The position numbers and the translations under genes were made by a program. This document shows, one piece after another, positions 1-6,245 of a stretch of DNA of 6,245 nucleotides; the first letter of the stretch is position 1; every line of letters starts with the position of its first letter. Source of the DNA: an uncultured Dysgonomonas sp. (lineage in GTDB: Bacteria > Bacteroidota > Bacteroidia > Bacteroidales > Dysgonomonadaceae); assembly GCA_945292135.1 (NCBI GenBank), contig CALYRA010000088.1, positions 1-6,245 on the forward strand. The letters are read 5' to 3'. The notes under the pieces are model-generated. The model did no database searches, had not been told where the DNA came from, and saw only the letters and a program-made list of their open reading frames with translations.

Positions 1-469
1 ATGGTTCTTTACCGATTTCGTCAACTATATTTTTTGATTTTCTTTCGGCAAGTACTTCTCTCAAAGCATTCATTCCATTGATACTTTTAGGAAAACCACA
101 ATAAACCGACATTTGTAAGATTACTTCTTTGACCTCGTTGATTGTGCTGCCTGTGTTTAAAGCTCCATTCAGATGGACTTTCAATTCGGGCATTGCACCC
201 TGACTAATTAATGAAGAAATGGCAACGATTTCTTTGGACTTATTGTCTAAAACTTTAAGACTATAAACTTCTCCGAAAGAATATTCAATAATAAATCGAC
301 TTAGGTCTGGAGAAATATCTTTTAATCCGTTAACGACTCGTTCGCCCGCTTCTCCGTCAATTTCCATTAGTTTGTTCCAACCTCTGTTATACTTTTCTGA
401 TTTTTCTAATTGTGAATACATAATAACGCTGTTAAATAATAAGATAAGAAATAAAATATTTTTCTTCAT
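1..469 (-). CDS. Exported carboxymuconolactone decarboxylase (CMD)-family protein, 3' end cut by window edge
   Basis: Reading the minus strand from the ATG at 469 gives 156 codons without a stop, running off the window, so the C-terminus is missing. Residues 1-19 are a signal peptide: MKKN, then a hydrophobic stretch to about residue 17, with likely cleavage before Q20. The protein is therefore predicted to be periplasmic or otherwise exported. Residues about 55-145 match the helical CMD/AhpD-like fold (PF02627), including KSKEIVAISSLISQG, then HLNGALNTG, then EVILQMSVYCGFPKSINGMN, which resembles the family's YxGxPxxxNA segment. The CxxC pair of peroxidase-type AhpD proteins is absent, so peroxidase activity is unlikely; the substrate is unknown. 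The ATG is only 17 bases after the stop of the broken oxidoreductase gene and I see no -7 box in that gap, so it is probably transcribed from the promoter at 1019-1026. Family assignment is fairly firm; the biochemical role is not. Confidence 0.8.
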   Translation of the reverse strand, partial: MKKNILFLILLFNSVIMYSQLEKSEKYNRGWNKLMEIDGEAGERVVNGLKDISPDLSRFIIEYSFGEVYSLKVLDNKSKEIVAISSLISQGAMPELKVHLNGALNTGSTINEVKEVILQMSVYCGFPKSINGMNALREVLAERKSKNIVDEIGKEP

Positions 470-486
470 ATTTGTTAATATTATAA

Positions 487-989
487 TTACTCGTTGAAGG
501 ATAGCAAAACCTTTCTATCCAAATTATCTGATTCAATTCGTTCAAATGCTTTTCTGAAATCGTTCAATTGCCATGATGAATCCACAGGCATGATAAAACT
601 TTGATCTTCTAATCGATTTATAAGGTTTTGTTTGAGTTTCAAGATCGAATCTACAGGTTGTTTTGATAACCAATTATCAATACCAAATCCTGATATTGTC
701 AGATTCTTGATAATAATATCCGAATTGTGAAACTTCACATCATATTTATTTTGTAAGCCATATATAATTAATTGTCCATCTGGAGATATTAATTTTGTCA
801 ACAGCTTGTAATCTATTTTGCCCAATTATCGATGGAATAATCTTTTTTATATCATCATTTGTTTTCAAAATAATGTTTACGCCTAACTGTTTTGAAAGGT
901 CTTTATTTCTTGCATTTAGGTATATCTATATCTGTTATGGTCAAGACCTCTTTGGCATTGCCTGCTTTGTTTAAAATTATCGCTTTCAT
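487..989 (-). pseudogene. Degraded quinone oxidoreductase / zinc-type alcohol dehydrogenase (MDR family)
   Basis: Three pieces of one medium-chain dehydrogenase/reductase lie in order but in three frames. From the ATG at 989, MKAIILNKAGNAKEVLTIT is a typical MDR N-terminus; that frame stops at 903-905. A second frame (913 to about 800) reads ARNKDLSKQLGVNIILKTN and on to GQNRLQAV, which is the end of the nucleotide-binding fold. A third frame (about 807-487) reads KLLTKLISPDGQLIIYG, then SGFGIDNWL, and ends KVLLSFNE, the C-terminal third of the quinone oxidoreductase branch. About 170 residues remain of the roughly 320 usual for the family. The missing part covers most of the catalytic domain and the start of the Rossmann fold (about 130-140 residues), and a second short loss removes the expected DxVGG-like turn. 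Intact members reduce quinones or enals with NAD(P)H. A 112-codon reading frame starting at TTG 825 is only the C-terminal remnant and should not be annotated as a gene. Confidence 0.88.
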
Positions 990-1018
990 TAATTTACCTT
1001 TGATTTCAAATTGTTATA

Positions 1019-1026
1019 CAAAGGTA
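1019..1026 (-). promoter_or_regulatory. -7 box of the oxidoreductase-pseudogene/CMD unit
   Basis: The minus strand reads TACCTTTG, an exact match to the Bacteroides -7 consensus TAnnTTTG. It lies in the 67-base gap between the AraC gene stop and the ATG at 989. Transcription would begin near 1015, giving a leader of about 25 bases. A TTG occurs 14 bases upstream, closer than the usual 19-21, so the -33 element is imperfect. The position suggests control by the adjacent AraC protein, which is inference. Confidence 0.55.
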
Positions 1027-1056
1027 GATTGAACAAAAAGCAATATTGCAGGACTT

Positions 1057-1884
1057 TTATTGGGAATCTCGGTACTTTTTCAGAAAATCGGATGGAGATA
1101 GATTTGTTTTCTTTTTGAAAATACGTGAAAAATAAGACGAGTCATCAAATCCTAAATGAAAAGCGATTTCGCTCACATTGAGCTTGCTAAACAATAATAA
1201 GCGCTTTGCTTCCGTAATTTTAAGATCTAAAATATATTGCTTGGAAGAAACTCCTGTACATTCTTTACATATACGGTTTAATTCATCTGTAGAAATTTGC
1301 AATATTTCTGCAAATTTTTCAACAGTCGAAAACTTTAAGTTTTCTTCAAAAACAAGTATTCTGAAATTATTAATTACAGAATTATATTCATTTGAGTTAA
1401 TACCTTTTGTAATCCTTAATATTATTGAGTATAAATATTGAATCCCCGTTTTTATATTACTTCTGGATATAGCGTCATTTAATTCAAATTCACGGATAAG
1501 GTTTAAAAAACAACTTTCTAAAGTAGAAATATACGGTTCTTGAATATCAATAAAAGGGTTCAGGTTTGCTATGCCCAATTCCAATCCTAATGAAGGATCA
1601 AACATTAAGATATACCCTTTGCTATTCGCCGAATAATCCCAATTATGTATTTGTTTCGTATTAACAATAAATATTCGCTGGGGTTTGATTTCATATTCCT
1701 GAAAATCGACAACATAGAAACCATTTCCATGAGTAAACCAAACTAAAGAATAGAATGAATGACGATGAGCCCATTCAATATCGGGATCATCCGTATCCTC
1801 AAACGTCCCTATATAATAAGGTATATATTGAGATGATAAAGACGATAAACCTAATATATCTGATATTGAATATTCTTTTAACAT
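1057..1884 (-). CDS. AraC-family transcriptional regulator
   Basis: This 275-residue cytoplasmic DNA-binding regulator has the usual AraC length and layout. Residues about 15-100 form the N-terminal cupin-like sensor: EWAHRHSFYSLVWFTHGNG is the typical HxH-containing ligand pocket strand, followed by IFIVNTKQIHNWD. Residues about 165-275 form the two-helix-turn-helix domain. The first helix-turn-helix is around 187-207 (FSTVEKFAEILQISTDELNR). The second is around 235-272, with NVSEIAFHLGFDDSSYFSRI and KKKTNLSPSDFLKKYR, the most conserved AraC signature. The ligand is unknown. It is separated from the receptor/lipoprotein operon upstream by a terminator. It lies 67 bases before the oxidoreductase-remnant/CMD unit in the same direction, so that unit is the likelier target; this is inference from position. 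Start: the ATG at 1884 fits the family N-terminus and sits directly behind a -7 box. Confidence 0.93.
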   Translation of the reverse strand: MLKEYSISDILGLSSLSSQYIPYYIGTFEDTDDPDIEWAHRHSFYSLVWFTHGNGFYVVDFQEYEIKPQRIFIVNTKQIHNWDYSANSKGYILMFDPSLGLELGIANLNPFIDIQEPYISTLESCFLNLIREFELNDAISRSNIKTGIQYLYSIILRITKGINSNEYNSVINNFRILVFEENLKFSTVEKFAEILQISTDELNRICKECTGVSSKQYILDLKITEAKRLLLFSKLNVSEIAFHLGFDDSSYFSRIFKKKTNLSPSDFLKKYRDSQ

Positions 1885-1888
1885 ACAG

Positions 1889-1896
1889 CAAAGTTA
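1889..1896 (-). promoter_or_regulatory. -7 box of the AraC-family regulator gene
   Basis: The minus strand reads TAACTTTG, an exact TAnnTTTG match, ending only four bases before the ATG at 1884. With normal Bacteroides spacing the transcript would start at about 1885, at or one base before the start codon. No TTG is visible at the expected -33 distance, so the promoter may be weak or activator-dependent. Confidence 0.45.
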
Positions 1897-2142
1897 ACGT
1901 TTTATTACGGATTATCTTACTAATGATTTATACAGTCTTTTGGAACTTATCACCCGATCAATAAATTTCTCTTATAGTTAGATAATAAATACAAAACAAA
2001 ACGTCCAACACTTAAAAAGCTGTTAAATATTTTCATCTACAGGAATGGAAAAGTTTTTTTGGGATTGCTGATTATAACTTTTAATCGTTTGAGATTAAGA
2101 CGTTGATTTCCGCCTCCAAGTTTGGTATCTTAGAACAAACAA

Positions 2143-2178
2143 AAAAAGATCGAAAATTAATAAATTTTCGATCTTTTT
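2143..2178 (-). terminator. Hairpin terminator of the receptor-lipoprotein operon
   Basis: AAAAAGATCGAAAATT (2143-2158) pairs perfectly with AATTTTCGATCTTTTT (2163-2178): a 16-base-pair stem around the 4-base loop AATA. On the minus strand the stem runs into a T-rich tail (TTTTTTTGTTTGTT). It lies about 77 bases past the lipoprotein stop and before the AraC promoter, so it insulates the two units. The T-run on the other strand would let it act in both directions, but no plus-strand gene needs it. Confidence 0.85.
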
Positions 2179-2254
2179 GTCAGATGTTTTTGACAAATCC
2201 TATTTCATTAATATATAGCAAAATGCCATATTATAAGTTTTTATAAAAGAGCTA

Positions 2255-3544
2255 TTATTGTTCAGGAACTATTAACTTAGCTATTCCACCGATAGTTAGA
2301 TCTCCTATTACTTCAACGCCTTTTACTGCTTTTGCGGTTTTAGCATTGATAACATATACAAATGATCTTGATGATGCAGTCAAAGGCAAATAAACTGATT
2401 CACCTTCTACATAAGGTTTTGGAGAATATCCTGCTATGTTTTCAGGAAAAGGCAATCCTTCAATCCAAAGAAAATCACCTGTCTTTACATTGAAAATTGC
2501 AAACTTATTGGCAAGCTGCATATTCCATGATTTTTCCGTCGCAAACATATTCAACAAGAAATAATCGCCATATAAAGGGAATGCATTCTGCAATTTTAAT
2601 CCACCGGATTTGGATTCAATATTAAAATAATAATTTTTATCGAATTCAAGAGAAGACTTATTGATTCTCAATACGCTTGATGGATGTTTAGTAACGTTTT
2701 CGGGTTTAGGGTCAGAACTTGTTCCTGCATTTCGCTGATTAGCAGGGCTAAACACATAAATATTTCCATCTCCTGCAGTACCGATACAATTTAGTCGACC
2801 CGAACGACGGCGACCTATTGCACAACTGGCGCGGTCATCGGTAATTATCTTTCTTGTCTTTATTTCATTGCCCTCTTTATACAATACAGCAATATTTACT
2901 TCATCAGGATAAGCTGTCGGAGAACTGCTTGTACTACCATTTTTAGGTAATTGATAGGGTTCAAGCGCAGTGATGATATTATCGCCTACAGTTTCTAATC
3001 CACCCATATTTGCATATTCTCCTTCATGCACAATGTTTTCGGTACATATATAGGTTGTTTCAACATCTTCTGTATCGCCGTTAATGAAATTAAAAGCTTC
3101 ACCATATTTACCCCCGTCAGCAAGCTGGATACTAGTCATCGCTACTACATAATTTTTATAATAGCCTATAAATTCTTCCCTTGTAGTCAATGATTTGGAA
3201 GCATTTATTTGCAGCTCTCCGGTACTTAAAAAATTACATGTTTGCATATAAGCCGGGTCGCCTTTGCGATATAAAAAGAGAAATCCTTTTTTACCTTTAT
3301 CGTATGTATATATTGTACTCTCATTTGCTTCCTTTCCATTTCCGATCACGCTTATTTTATCAGATTCAAGATTGGCTGTTGCCAATAGATACGATTTGGG
3401 ATTGGAACCGGTGCTGGTCACGCCAACTACATAGTTTCCTTTAGTTATATTCCCGGGATTGGGATCCGGATCGTCGCTACATGCTGTTATTATAACTGAA
3501 AGTCCAAGAGCGAGTATTGCTCGAGATAAAAGATTTTTTTTCAT
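2255..3544 (-). CDS. DUF4374 surface lipoprotein, XusB-like siderophore-binding candidate
   Basis: This 429-residue protein begins with a lipoprotein signal peptide: MKKN, a hydrophobic core, then the lipobox ITAC with the lipidated cysteine at residue 22. The following SDDPDPNP is acidic, like the export signal that sends Bacteroidota lipoproteins to the cell surface. The remainder has many short beta-rich, loosely repeated segments ending in FVYVINAKTAKAVKGVEV, IGDLTIGGIAKL, as expected for the DUF4374 (PF14298) beta-propeller-like family. From established knowledge, the family includes XusB of B. thetaiotaomicron, which binds enterobactin-type siderophores and hands them to the receptor XusA. 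The assignment here rests on family resemblance plus its place 17 bases after a TonB-dependent receptor gene. No promoter is visible in that gap, so the two are cotranscribed. The reading frame is intact, unlike the receptor. A xenosiderophore ligand is inferred, not shown; other iron chelates are possible. Confidence 0.85.
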   Translation of the reverse strand: MKKNLLSRAILALGLSVIITACSDDPDPNPGNITKGNYVVGVTSTGSNPKSYLLATANLESDKISVIGNGKEANESTIYTYDKGKKGFLFLYRKGDPAYMQTCNFLSTGELQINASKSLTTREEFIGYYKNYVVAMTSIQLADGGKYGEAFNFINGDTEDVETTYICTENIVHEGEYANMGGLETVGDNIITALEPYQLPKNGSTSSSPTAYPDEVNIAVLYKEGNEIKTRKIITDDRASCAIGRRRSGRLNCIGTAGDGNIYVFSPANQRNAGTSSDPKPENVTKHPSSVLRINKSSLEFDKNYYFNIESKSGGLKLQNAFPLYGDYFLLNMFATEKSWNMQLANKFAIFNVKTGDFLWIEGLPFPENIAGYSPKPYVEGESVYLPLTASSRSFVYVINAKTAKAVKGVEVIGDLTIGGIAKLIVPEQ

Positions 3545-3561
3545 TTTTTATTTAATTATTA

Positions 3562-5886
3562 TTAATAAACATATCTGAGTTTTACCATGAAATTACGTCC
3601 GGGTTTTTGGATATAGTAATTATCATAAAGCTTCGTATTTGTAAAATTGTTCAATTCGGCGGAAATATTAAAATGCTTTTGCATAAATGCGTATAAAATA
3701 TTTACGTCATGTGAAAACTGGCTGGGAACCATATCTTTATCTTTCTTTTCGCCATAAGTAGACCAATCGTAATAAAATTCGTGCAAATAATGCAGATTAT
3801 ATCCTATATACAGGTCGTTTCCCTTCAGTCCGAAATTGCGAATAAAAACGCCGGCATCAGCATTACCAAACCAATAAGGGACATTTGGCATTCTCAATTT
3901 ATAAGTTGTACTTGGCACCTTATCACTCCCTTGTTTATATTTTTCGTTATTTTTTACATTCTGTAAAGTAATATTTCCGCCGACTGACAGTAAGTCTGAA
4001 TAACTGTAACGTACTTCGGCATTAACACCCGTACTCAAAACCTTACCATAATTTTCGACCGAAGCTCTGGCTCCTTCTCCGTATATATTACGTTGTATAT
4101 AATCGGTAATGTATCTGTAATTATAGTTTACATCAAAATAGACCGTATGCTTGCTATCAAAAGTGCGAGAACCGCTCAAGCCAATGTTGAAGTTATCTCC
4201 CTTTTCGGGCTTCAAATCAAAATTAGCCCATTCCAAAGCTCCATCGCCAAACAATTCGTTCGCGCTTGGCAAACGGTGCGTTCTTTCGTATGATCCCTTC
4301 AACTGTAAATCAAATAATGAGTAGGTTAAAGCTGTACCGTATCCCCAAATACTACTATTACGAGTATCTTTCATATATCGGTGTTTTGTCCAATAATATT
4401 TTCCAAATGCCGAAACATTAAAATTTTGGTTCATTGTATACAAATAAGACAAACCCATAATATTTTTAAGGCTTTTCCTCGTTTTTTCGGAATTCGATTC
4501 GCTTTCTGTTTCTTTTTTAGCCAAAGGATCTTTAGTCTTTCTGTTGAAAGTGGTAAAAACATCGTTCAAATCAAATTTATGTTTGGAATTTAAACGATAT
4601 GTCATGTTAAAAGTTGCGGAACCATTGTTATTGTAATTTTTTGTCATTGTCGGACCACATCCACTCTCTCCTTTTGAAAGTTTTTTTGTTGCCTATCCCG
4701 ACCATTGATAAGAGTATGAAACCGTATCAATATTCTGAATATATCCAAGATTATAGTTACCTGTTAACCGTACATTCAACCCTTTGGTAAAAAGATTTTT
4801 TTTGGCGTATTCGAAACTTGGCATAATCGTTTCGGAATGCTGATGTCTCTTCCCGAATACCTTTTCCATTGTTGTTCCGTGTTGAATACCTTTGCGACCT
4901 TTTCCATAAGTAAACCCAATAAACAACCTGTCGGCAAAAGGTTTATTTATAATACCGAGTTTAATGGCGCCTGTTCCGGTATTATATCTGTCGTTGAAAT
5001 GTTTGTACCATTGCCCCTTTTGGTTTTTTGGCTCGATATAGACCTTATAATCGTTATTTGAAAATGTATGAAATGCGTTGAACTGAGCCGTAAAACCATT
5101 CTTAAGTGTTTTTGACAGATTAACTTCTTCTTTGAACGTATCGAATGATCCTGCCGCAATAGAAGCGTTCAAATGCATTTTTTTTGCTGTGGACGACTGA
5201 TCATTCGTTACCAAATTAATTACGCCTCCCAAAGCATCTGCACCAAACTCGACCGGTACAACTCCCTTATAAACTTCAATTCTCTCAAGCATACCTATCG
5301 GAATATTGTTGAGGTTAAATTGAGGACCAAATCCATCCATCGGAACTCCATCGATAAAAAGCTTGACATGCCGACCGCCAAATCCATTCATAGATAGCGA
5401 CATACCGGATCCAACCCCACCTTCTGTCCGCACTTTAATTCCCGAAATACGATCTAATACCGATGCAACGTCTAAGGTTGTATTATGCAAAGCTTTGGCA
5501 TCTATAGCAACGACGTTATACGCTGACTCGCGTAGGTTTTGAATTGGCGATTTCGCAGTTACAACCGATTCATTCAAGTTGTATATTTTTTTGATAAGCG
5601 AAAAATCTTTTCTGACTTGTTTTTCGCCAACGGTTACATTTTCTTCCAATTCTTCATAACCCATGGCTTTGATCTTTATCGTATAGTTTCCGGGAAGCAA
5701 AGAAATTTCATACCCTCCATCGACATTGGGTTGGGTATACTTTTTCTGTCCCTTCACTTCAATCGTCGCGCTAATAACAGGTTCTTTGTCATCCGAATAT
5801 ATTTTCCCAAATAATCCGGTATTTTGAGCTTTTAATACTAAAATTGAGCAGTTTATCAGAATTACCAACAAAATTATTTTTTTCAT
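3562..5886 (-). pseudogene. TonB-dependent outer-membrane receptor (XusA-like), interrupted by an in-frame TAG
   Basis: One frame covers 774 codons, normal for this receptor class, with a single stop at codon 398. Residues 1-20 are a signal peptide (MKKIILLVIL core, cleavage LKA|Q). Residues about 24-97 are a carboxypeptidase-regulatory-like domain (GLFGKIYSDDKEPVISATIE). A TonB-box-like ESVVTA is at 106-111. The plug spans about 112-228, with NGFGGRHVKLFIDGVPMDG and RIEVYKGVVPVEFGADALGG. The barrel follows, with RLPSANELFGDGALEW, and ends NFMVKLRYVY, an aromatic terminus typical of outer-membrane barrels. The part after the stop, 399-774, stays in frame with no other defect. A start at 5943 is possible but would lie upstream of the predicted transcription start; ATG 5886 gives a proper signal peptide. 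An intact version would import a siderophore-like ligand using TonB energy, with the downstream DUF4374 lipoprotein as partner. As read, the product stops early in the barrel and should not work unless the TAG is suppressed or is a sequencing error. Confidence 0.88.
4693..4695 (-). other. In-frame TAG codon interrupting the receptor gene
   Basis: The minus strand reads QWSG, then TAG, then ATKKLSKGESGCGPT before the methionine at 4647. The distance from TAG to that ATG is exactly 16 codons, so both halves share one frame. A single C-to-T change from CAG (glutamine) would explain it; other one-base origins are possible. Other complete genes here end in TAA, so there is no sign that TAG is generally read as an amino acid. 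Confidence 0.85.
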
Positions 5887-5931
5887 TAACTTATATTTTA
5901 TGATATAATGTATAGAGATAGCTTTGATGTG

Positions 5932-5962
5932 CAAAGAAATCATAATATTTGTTAACAGTCAA
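5932..5962 (-). promoter_or_regulatory. Promoter of the receptor-lipoprotein operon
   Basis: The minus strand has TTG at 5962-5960, a 20-base spacer, then TTTCTTTG at 5939-5932, one mismatch from TAnnTTTG. This spacing fits the Bacteroides -33/-7 pattern. Transcription would start near 5928, leaving a leader of about 41 bases before ATG 5886, which supports that start over the upstream ATG at 5943. A perfect 8-base palindrome, TGTTAACA (5950-5957), sits inside the spacer and could be an operator. Confidence 0.5.
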
Positions 5963-6155
5963 TACCCAAAAATGTGTATTTTAATTCCTATATATCATTA
6001 TTAAATGTGATGTTTTTATACAAAATAAAAGCTTATACTTAATAGCGTCATTATATTTAATTTACTTCAGATATTAACGCTTGAAATCATGCATAAAATA
6101 AATCTAACAAAAAGTAACATAATATCGTTAAATGTATGAATTTATACAACGAAAT

Positions 6156-6167
6156 TGATCGCGATCA
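6156..6167. repeat. Perfect 12-base palindrome TGATCGCGATCA
   Basis: TGATCG is followed directly by its reverse complement CGATCA. It is a local GC-richer island in very AT-rich DNA, about 195 bases upstream of the receptor operon's -33 element. It could be a dimeric-repressor site, or belong to an upstream gene's tail; no second copy was seen in the window. Confidence 0.4.
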
Positions 6168-6245
6168 GCTTTACGACTCGCAAAACATGGATTTTCAAAT
6201 ATTAACAACATAATCAAGCTTTTGTAACACTTCTTTTCGGGAGAA

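Larger units (their letters stand above)
1885..2254. other. Intergenic region between the lipoprotein operon and the AraC gene
   Basis: This 370-base stretch holds the operon terminator (2143-2178) at one side and the AraC -7 box (1889-1896) at the other. Between them I find no recognisable gene. A small imperfect hairpin is possible at 2081-2098 (TTAATC/GATTAA). A 28-codon minus-strand reading frame (2036-1950, MKIFNSFLSVGRFVLYLLSN and on) has no promoter-like sequence or recognised relative and is probably chance. No tRNA, transposon end or conserved leader was recognised. Confidence 0.6.
5887..6245. other. Upstream non-coding region of the receptor operon
   Basis: These 359 bases are very AT-rich and hold no recognisable gene. 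They contain the predicted promoter (5932-5962) and a 12-base perfect palindrome (6156-6167). At the far end, minus-strand 6245-6195 reads FSRKEVLQKLDYVVNI then TGA, which could be the tail of an upstream gene, but the two other minus frames are also open at the edge. A 25-codon plus-strand frame at 6136-6213 is unsupported. No riboswitch or RNA gene was recognised. Confidence 0.55.

Noticed and set aside
1950..2036. 28-codon minus-strand frame encoding a small hydrophobic/basic peptide
   Set aside because: No -7 box upstream, no recognised relative, and short frames of this size are expected by chance in AT-rich DNA.
2101..2140. Possible mobile-element end or recombination site in the GC-richer patch between the two operons
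   Set aside because: No paired inverted repeat, target duplication or integrase/transposase gene is visible in the window.
3562..4647. Separate 361-residue gene starting at ATG 4647
   Set aside because: It lacks a signal peptide and plug, begins mid-barrel, and is in the same frame as the upstream half with only a TAG between them.
4681..4687. Frameshift at the seven-T run next to the receptor stop
   Set aside because: Both halves of the receptor are already in the same frame, so no shift is needed; the only defect is the stop codon.
4947..5159. 70-codon minus-strand frame and several plus-strand frames inside the receptor, lipoprotein and AraC genes
   Set aside because: They are out-of-frame shadows of well-supported proteins, with no promoter or family evidence of their own.
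6136..6213. 25-codon plus-strand frame (MNLYNEIDRDQLYDSQNMDF and on)
   Set aside because: No plus-strand promoter match and no recognised family; it overlaps the possible tail of a minus-strand gene.

Overview
The window comes from a member of the Bacteroidota, most likely the Bacteroidales. Three things support this. It is AT-rich. It carries a TonB-dependent receptor with an N-terminal carboxypeptidase-like domain next to a DUF4374 surface lipoprotein. Its promoters fit the Bacteroides pattern (-7 box TAnnTTTG, no evident Shine-Dalgarno sites). The genus cannot be fixed from the sequence alone. All recognisable genes lie on the minus strand, so transcription runs from high to low coordinates.

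Layout in transcription order. Positions 6245-5887 are a non-coding leader/promoter region, possibly with the last codons of an upstream gene at its far end. Positions 5886-3562 encode a 774-codon TonB-dependent outer-membrane receptor that is complete except for one in-frame TAG at codon 398. Seventeen bases later, 3544-2255 encode an intact DUF4374 lipoprotein. A strong hairpin terminator (2143-2178) closes this operon. The pair resembles the xenosiderophore uptake genes xusA-xusB of Bacteroides thetaiotaomicron. The third gene of that system, a PepSY inner-membrane protein, is not here.

The second unit starts with an AraC-family regulator (1884-1057). Its -7 box is so close to the ATG that the mRNA may be leaderless. 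A separate promoter (1019-1026) follows, then a decayed quinone oxidoreductase/zinc-type alcohol dehydrogenase gene (989-487) whose remains lie in three reading frames. Last is an exported carboxymuconolactone decarboxylase-family protein (469 to the window edge) with no disruption in the part seen. This looks like a regulator plus small redox/detoxification cassette whose middle enzyme has been lost.

The most notable feature is decay at two levels in 6 kb. One gene is degraded by deletions. The other is a large receptor stopped by what looks like a single substitution while its partner lipoprotein stays intact. I saw no RNA gene, insertion sequence, CRISPR array or clearly new system.
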